From Planctomycetales bacterium (GTDB lineage Bacteria > Planctomycetota > Planctomycetia > Planctomycetales > Planctomycetaceae): a stretch of DNA of 5,275 nt. Under the pieces are notes generated by a model. That model was not told the DNA's origin, did no database searches, and saw nothing but the letters and a program-made list of their open reading frames with translations. The stretch lies in NCBI GenBank assembly GCA_020050375.1, contig JAGVKR010000788.1, positions 1-5,275 of the forward strand. The letters are read 5' to 3'. Within the stretch, counting starts at the first letter, position 1; each line of letters opens with the position of its first letter. The position numbers were made by a program, and so were the translations under genes. Below, in pieces: positions 1 through 5,275 of the stretch.

Positions 1-2560
<2,560 letters not shown>

Positions 2561-2607
2561 GGGGGAACCCGAGCGAGGCGGTGGGATGGAATACAGAGCA
2601 GGCGGGA

Positions 2608-2623
2608 CTGATCGGAAGATCAG
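2608..2623 (-). promoter_or_regulatory. 6-bp stem-loop at predicted transcript 5' end
   Basis: CTGATC, a four-base loop GGAA, then GATCAG form a perfect inverted repeat. On the minus strand it begins within a few bases of the transcription start predicted from the -10 box at 2632-2637. It could be a 5'-terminal RNA hairpin affecting stability or an operator for a dimeric regulator. The pairing is certain; the role is inferred. Confidence 0.4.
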
Positions 2624-2631
2624 CATGTGTC

Positions 2632-2661
2632 AGTATAAAGGGGGGGAGAGCCGGCTTGCAA
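2632..2661 (-). promoter_or_regulatory. Sigma70-like promoter of the PSCyt1/DUF1549/DUF1553 gene
   Basis: Read on the minus strand, a -35 box TTGCAA (2656-2661, 4/6 to consensus) is followed after 18 bp by a -10 box TATACT (2632-2637, 5/6). The start point would be near 2625, leaving about 65 nt of leader before ATG at 2560. The spacer contains a run of seven G on the plus strand (2640-2646). A five-base inverted repeat, CCCGT-A-ACGGG (2663-2673), sits just upstream of the -35 box. Confidence 0.6.
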
Positions 2662-2671
2662 TCCCGTAACG

Positions 2672-2711
2672 GGGGACCGGGGAACGGGGACCAGGGACCG
2701 GGACAGGGACG
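2672..2711. repeat. Heptamer array GGGGACC x4 with hexamer tail
   Basis: GGGGACC, GGGGAAC, GGGGACC, AGGGACC occupy 2672-2699 in register. Two 6-mers, GGGACA and GGGACG, follow to 2711. The array starts about 10 bp upstream of the -35 box of the minus-strand promoter. Confidence 0.9.
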
Positions 2712-2723
2712 GCCCCACTATCT

Positions 2724-2793
2724 TAACCCGAAGCGTTAACGAGGGAGTGCGCGCCAGTCGAGTGACGCATTTCCTCTTTAACGCTTCGGGTTA
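2724..2793. repeat. 70-bp inverted repeat with 16-bp perfect core
   Basis: The left arm 2724-2746 begins TAACCCGAAGCGTTAA and the right arm 2771-2793 ends TTAACGCTTCGGGTTA. These 16 outer bases are perfectly complementary; the full 23-bp arms match at 21 positions. The spacer is 24 bp (2747-2770). No flanking direct repeat is seen. Since genes on both sides are transcribed away from it, a terminator role is unlikely. It may be a dispersed palindromic (REP/MITE-like) unit or a regulatory cruciform; I have an uncertain recollection of similar motifs between planctomycete genes. Confidence 0.85.
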
Positions 2794-2816
2794 CGAACCT
2801 CGACGCTCTGTCCGTC

Positions 2817-2851
2817 CGGCTTTCCGCTCTCGGCTTTCGACTTTCCCCTCC
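2817..2851. repeat. Heptamer array CGGCTTT x4
   Basis: CGGCTTT, CCGCTCT, CGGCTTT, CGACTTT fill 2817-2844 in register, followed by a diverged unit CCCCTCC. A further pair with the same spacing, CCCCGTT CCCCGGA, lies at 2872-2885. The main array ends about 10 to 17 bp upstream of the candidate -35 box at 2862. Confidence 0.8.
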
Positions 2852-2861
2852 CCGATTGCCC

Positions 2862-2890
2862 TTGACCGAATCCCCGTTCCCCGGAAAAAT
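2862..2890 (+). promoter_or_regulatory. Candidate promoter of the barrel gene
   Basis: A -35-like TTGACC (2862-2867, 5/6) and a weak -10-like AAAAAT (2885-2890, 4/6) are separated by 17 bp. The start point would be near 2897, which is downstream of an in-frame TTG at 2856 and so favours ATG at 2934 as the translation start. Confidence 0.35.
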
Positions 2891-2933
2891 CCGGCCCCTC
2901 TCTCGGACGACGGCCGGTCGCCGCCTTCAATCC

Positions 2934-4061
2934 ATGTCTCATCATCACTGCGAAACGCCGTGCCGCGCTGGCACGGTCGGCTGGCTCATGTTGCCGATGG
3001 CGGCTGCGCTTGCGCTATCGACAGTGGTGGCAATGGCGGCGCCCCCCGGCAGAGGTGCGGTGCCCCGGCGCGTCTTCGACCTCGGAACGATTTGGCGTGG
3101 TCAGGACGACGGTGATTCCCCCTCGGCGCCCGATTCCGGAATTGCGCCGCTGGAAGAACCGGATACGGAGCAAAAGTTCCCCACGATCGACGAGCCGCCG
3201 CCACAGATTCCGATCGGGGGAGCCTGGTCGTTCATCGATCCGAAATTCATCGGTCCCGACGGGACGCCGGGAGTCGGTGCGTGGATGCGGACGTTTTTCA
3301 CGGCTCGCACGTTGCCCGAGTACAAAGCGGACATCAAAGAGCCCGGCCCGGACAGCGCGAATTTTCCCAACAGCGCCTTCACCCTTCCGCCGGGCGAAGT
3401 TTACATCGAGACCTCGCCGATCACGTTTCAGCGCAACCCCTTCTTCAACCGCCGGCGAATTCAGGACAGGGTCAATCAATATTCAATGCCGACGCTGATT
3501 CGCGTGGGTCTGTTCCGCGACTTCGAATTGCGGCTTTGGAGCCAGACGCTGCAAATCGAGACGCTGGACGGCGCGCGGACCGTGGGATTCGGCCCGCTGA
3601 CGTTTGACTCGAAGTTCCACTTCTGGGATCAGGACAAGGAGAAGCACATTCCCGCGTTCGGCGTGCAATTGTTTTCGCAGTCGAACCTCGGTTCGGCGGC
3701 GTATTCGATCCCGCAATGGGAGCCAGGCTTCTCCCTGAACTTCGATTACGAATTTGAGAACGGCTTGTCGTTCGAATGGAACATCGACGGAGAGTACACG
3801 ATCAAGGACGACGGCAGTCGCGTCTATCAGGCCGGATTCCAGTGGGCCGTCCAGCGGGAGCTGCTTCCCAACCTCGACGGGTTCATCCACGGGTATCTCA
3901 ACACGCCCAACACGACCCGCTTTCAGGAGGGGGCGGTGATTGGTTTCGGAATGATCTGGTTCGCGACGAAAACGATGGCGATCGACAGCAGCTACAGTTT
4001 TGCCATTCGCCCGGAATCGCCGAGCCCCATCATCCGTCTTGGGCTGTCGCTGGCGCTATAG
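2934..4061 (+). CDS. Secreted outer-membrane beta-barrel protein, PF13557-like (Phenol_MetA_deg/transporter family)
   Basis: The protein has 375 residues from ATG at 2934. Residues 1-36 read as a signal peptide with an extended n-region, a hydrophobic core LMLPMAAALALSTVVAMA and cleavage near AMA/APP. Residues 37-145 are Pro/Asp/Glu-rich and probably a periplasmic linker. From about 150 to the end, the pattern LPPGEVYIETSP, LIRVGLFRDFELRLWSQTL, GFGPLTFDSKFHF, then alternating amphipathic strands (FSLNFDYEFENGLSFEWNIDGEYT, IIRLGLSLAL) resembles the outer-membrane barrel family PF13557, named after a phenol meta-pathway locus but found in many unrelated settings. Substrate cannot be inferred, and the final residue is Leu rather than the common aromatic. 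An in-frame TTG at 2856 would add 26 residues of repeat-derived sequence before the signal peptide; an internal ATG at 2988 would leave a shorter signal peptide. No clear Shine-Dalgarno precedes any start. Confidence 0.82.
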   Translation: MSHHHCETPCRAGTVGWLMLPMAAALALSTVVAMAAPPGRGAVPRRVFDLGTIWRGQDDGDSPSAPDSGIAPLEEPDTEQKFPTIDEPPPQIPIGGAWSFIDPKFIGPDGTPGVGAWMRTFFTARTLPEYKADIKEPGPDSANFPNSAFTLPPGEVYIETSPITFQRNPFFNRRRIQDRVNQYSMPTLIRVGLFRDFELRLWSQTLQIETLDGARTVGFGPLTFDSKFHFWDQDKEKHIPAFGVQLFSQSNLGSAAYSIPQWEPGFSLNFDYEFENGLSFEWNIDGEYTIKDDGSRVYQAGFQWAVQRELLPNLDGFIHGYLNTPNTTRFQEGAVIGFGMIWFATKTMAIDSSYSFAIRPESPSPIIRLGLSLAL

Positions 4062-4065
4062 CGCC
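4052..4065. terminator. Palindrome over the barrel-gene stop codon, possible shared hairpin
   Basis: GGCGCTATAGCGCC is a perfect 14-bp palindrome that contains the TAG stop (4059-4061) and lies between two convergent genes. As RNA from either strand it can form a 5-bp GC stem with a TATA loop. No T-tract follows on either side, so intrinsic termination is doubtful. Confidence 0.25.
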
Positions 4066-4075
4066 GCAAATCGGA

Positions 4076-4444
4076 TCACGAGTGGCCGCAGCGGTTCGGA
4101 TAGCGCTTCTCGAAGTCGTCGATGAAGCGATCGACGTACTTCATGCCGACGCGGTGCGACTTGGGAAACTTCCTTTGGACCCAGGTTTCGACACGGCCGA
4201 ACACACGAGGAATCAGGACGAGGCCTCCTGCAAGAATCAAGGGCGTCCCCATCGGGCCGGGCAGGATGAAACCGACGACGCCGACGCCGATCAGCACCGC
4301 CCCGACTTCGGGCGGCAACTGCCGAATTCGCTGGCGCGTCGTTTCGGCAGCCTGATCGTCGGTGAGTTCGGGCAGCGTCGAAAGCAACCCCCCGAGAGTT
4401 GGCGCTTGTGATTCGAGGCAGGCGGGCTCTGGCGTTTCAGACAT
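4076..4444 (-). CDS. Small membrane protein with LPGP motif, PGPGW-like
   Basis: The protein has 122 residues. The N-terminal 45 residues are polar (MSETPEP..., LPELTDDQAAETTRQRIRQLPPE). A hydrophobic stretch at 47-79, VGAVLIGVGVVGFILPGP then MGTPLILAGGLVLIP, forms one hairpin or two short membrane segments around LPGP at 61-64. This resembles the PGPGW family (PF09656), although the usual GW after PGP is replaced by MG. The C-terminal 40 residues are basic and amphipathic (RVETWVQRKFPKSHR, YVDRFIDDFEKRYP). ATG at 4444 is chosen because AGGA lies 8 nt upstream; the frame also opens from TTG at 4474 deep inside the upstream gene. It overlaps the upstream ATPase-like gene by 8 bp, implying translational coupling and related roles, perhaps as an accessory subunit. 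Function unknown. Confidence 0.8.
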   Translation of the reverse strand: MSETPEPACLESQAPTLGGLLSTLPELTDDQAAETTRQRIRQLPPEVGAVLIGVGVVGFILPGPMGTPLILAGGLVLIPRVFGRVETWVQRKFPKSHRVGMKYVDRFIDDFEKRYPNRCGHS

Positions 4445-5275
4445 GAACGAGATCCTGAGGTTGTCCGTCGGCAATCAACGCGGGCGAATCCGCCACGTCG
4501 ATCCGCCACAGGTTACGTTGTGTTCGTTGTGACCGTTGCGGAATCCGCCTGCCCAACAACCGGCGTTCGGTCTGGCGAAGTTCCTTCATGCTGCGCTGAT
4601 AGACAGTATACGTTCCCACATTCGAAATGATGACCGCCGCGAGGCTGGTGAAGCCGAAGAAAAACGCCCCGGCGACGCAGGTCAGGTTGGGGATCAGCGT
4701 CATCCCGTGGTGCATCTGCTCGTGACGCCGCGATTGGCGAGCCACTTCCCGGAAATCGGCGATTCGGTCGTAGTCGGCCTGCAGCAACCAAACGTCGGCC
4801 GGATCCCGATCGTCACCGGGGTCGGACACCGGTGCAATCGACACATCGGCCGCCGCCGCCGCCAGCGGGTTCTTGCGACAATCACCCACGTACGCCAGCC
4901 GGTGTCCAGCGCGGCGGCATCGAGTGATGTAAGCGGCTTTGGCTTCATCGGTCGGGCAGATGCAGTGGAAGTCCAGCGAAAGACGTTCGACGTCGCTCGC
5001 GGATTCGGGATCGGAGACCAATAACCCGACCTGCAATTCAGACTCGGTGCGAAGCCGCTCCAATCCCGGTTGTGCTTCGAGCCGGCTTCCCGGACGGAAC
5101 TGGAGCGATCCGACCGGTTCACCGTCGCAGAGGACTTCGAGCGTGCCGGAGGCGTGCTCGGGGTGGATCGAGTCGGCGCCGTTCACCTGACAGGCGCAGG
5201 GCGTCGAACCGACCAGGCCGGTGATCCGAATCCGCCTGCCGCCATCCCACAATTCGATGTCACCGTTGCGGGAGG
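4437..5275 (-). CDS. P-type-ATPase-like protein, C-terminal part with divergent hinge motif; 5' end beyond window
   Basis: The frame is open from the right edge to TGA at 4437 (279 codons). It matches the second half of a P1B-type ATPase: a GEPVGSLQFRPGSRLEA segment like the actuating G-x5-D-x2-R-x2-A region; LLVSDPESA (near 5010) where TGDxxxxA is usual; then DEAK with the conserved P-domain lysine (4938-4940); then VGDCRKNPLAAAAADVSIA (4869-4886 for GDCRKN) where GDGxNDAPAL is expected; then DPADVWLL. Two C-terminal membrane helices follow (MTLIPNLTCVAGAFFFGF, TSLAAVIISNVGTYTVYQ). A basic tail of about 50 residues includes a 9-bp tandem repeat, QRSQRTQRN (4512-4538). The first hinge Asp is kept but the Asn-Asp pair is replaced by Lys-Asn, and VSD replaces TGD, so normal transport activity is in doubt. 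The DKTGT phosphorylation motif, metal-binding domains and first helices would lie outside the window. TTG at 5252 is not a credible start because homology and the frame extend past it. Confidence 0.82.
   Translation of the reverse strand, partial: SRNGDIELWDGGRRIRITGLVGSTPCACQVNGADSIHPEHASGTLEVLCDGEPVGSLQFRPGSRLEAQPGLERLRTESELQVGLLVSDPESASDVERLSLDFHCICPTDEAKAAYITRCRRAGHRLAYVGDCRKNPLAAAAADVSIAPVSDPGDDRDPADVWLLQADYDRIADFREVARQSRRHEQMHHGMTLIPNLTCVAGAFFFGFTSLAAVIISNVGTYTVYQRSMKELRQTERRLLGRRIPQRSQRTQRNLWRIDVADSPALIADGQPQDLVHV
4453..4457 (-). promoter_or_regulatory. Ribosome binding site deciding the start at 4444
   Basis: CAGGA on the minus strand stands 8 nt before ATG 4444, inside the last codons of the upstream gene. 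It is the only reasonable Shine-Dalgarno match noted in this window and supports the 122-residue form over the TTG start at 4474. Confidence 0.5.

Larger units (their letters stand above)
2561..2933. other. Divergent intergenic regulatory region
   Basis: These 373 bp separate the start codons of two divergently transcribed genes for exported proteins. No convincing gene was found: frames that open here run through repeats or overlap the flanking genes. In order it holds a small hairpin, a promoter for the minus gene, a heptamer array, a 70-bp inverted repeat, a second heptamer array, and a candidate promoter for the plus gene. Repeats occupy a large part of the centre, and the two arrays and two promoters lie at similar distances on either side of the inverted repeat. 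Confidence 0.8.

Noticed and set aside
2724..2793. Insertion sequence ends or intrinsic terminator
   Set aside because: No transposase can fit in the 24-bp interior, no target duplication is visible, and adjacent genes are transcribed away from it with no T-tract.
2856..2933. TTG at 2856 as start of the barrel gene
   Set aside because: The added 26 residues come from heptamer-like sequence, precede the signal peptide, and lie upstream of the candidate promoter.
4869..4886. A local frameshift as the cause of the unusual GDCRKN motif
   Set aside because: The segment has the same length as the canonical motif and both flanks align in the same frame, so substitution is the simpler reading.
5250..5252. 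TTG at 5252 as start of the ATPase-like gene
   Set aside because: The frame stays open to the window edge and a P-type ATPase of this kind needs several hundred more N-terminal residues.

Overview
The window looks like chromosomal DNA of a planctomycete (Planctomycetota). The strongest reason is a large secreted protein with the PSCyt1 / DUF1549 / DUF1553 architecture, a combination expanded in that phylum. GC-rich coding sequence, weak or absent Shine-Dalgarno sites and a PF13557-like outer-membrane barrel gene fit this but do not prove it. No rRNA, tRNA, CRISPR array, transposase or phage gene was seen.

Layout: (1) Positions 1-2560, minus strand: 853 codons of a secreted cytochrome-type PSCyt1-DUF1549-DUF1553 protein. 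It is complete at the N-terminus and runs off the left edge. Inside its DUF1553 domain lies an in-frame segment of about 159 bp (59-217) built largely of heptanucleotide repeats. (2) Positions 2561-2933: a 373-bp divergent intergenic region. It has a good sigma70-like promoter for the minus gene, a weaker candidate for the plus gene, two more heptamer arrays and, between them, a 70-bp inverted repeat. (3) Positions 2934-4061, plus strand: a 375-residue secreted, probably outer-membrane beta-barrel protein. (4) Positions 4076-5275, minus strand: a two-gene operon reading toward the barrel gene. Its first gene is the C-terminal part of a P-type-ATPase-like protein (5' end outside the window), and it overlaps by 8 bp a gene for a small membrane protein with an LPGP motif. 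The barrel gene and this operon converge with only 14 bp between stop codons.

How they may work together: the two divergent genes both encode exported envelope proteins and share one regulatory region, so coordinated expression is possible but not shown. The overlapping ATPase-like/small-membrane-protein pair is probably translationally coupled.

Most notable: five separate 28-bp arrays, each of four degenerate 7-mers of different sequence, three of them inside a coding domain and two beside the divergent promoters. Also notable is a P-type ATPase-like protein whose normally invariant GDGxND hinge reads GDCRKN.
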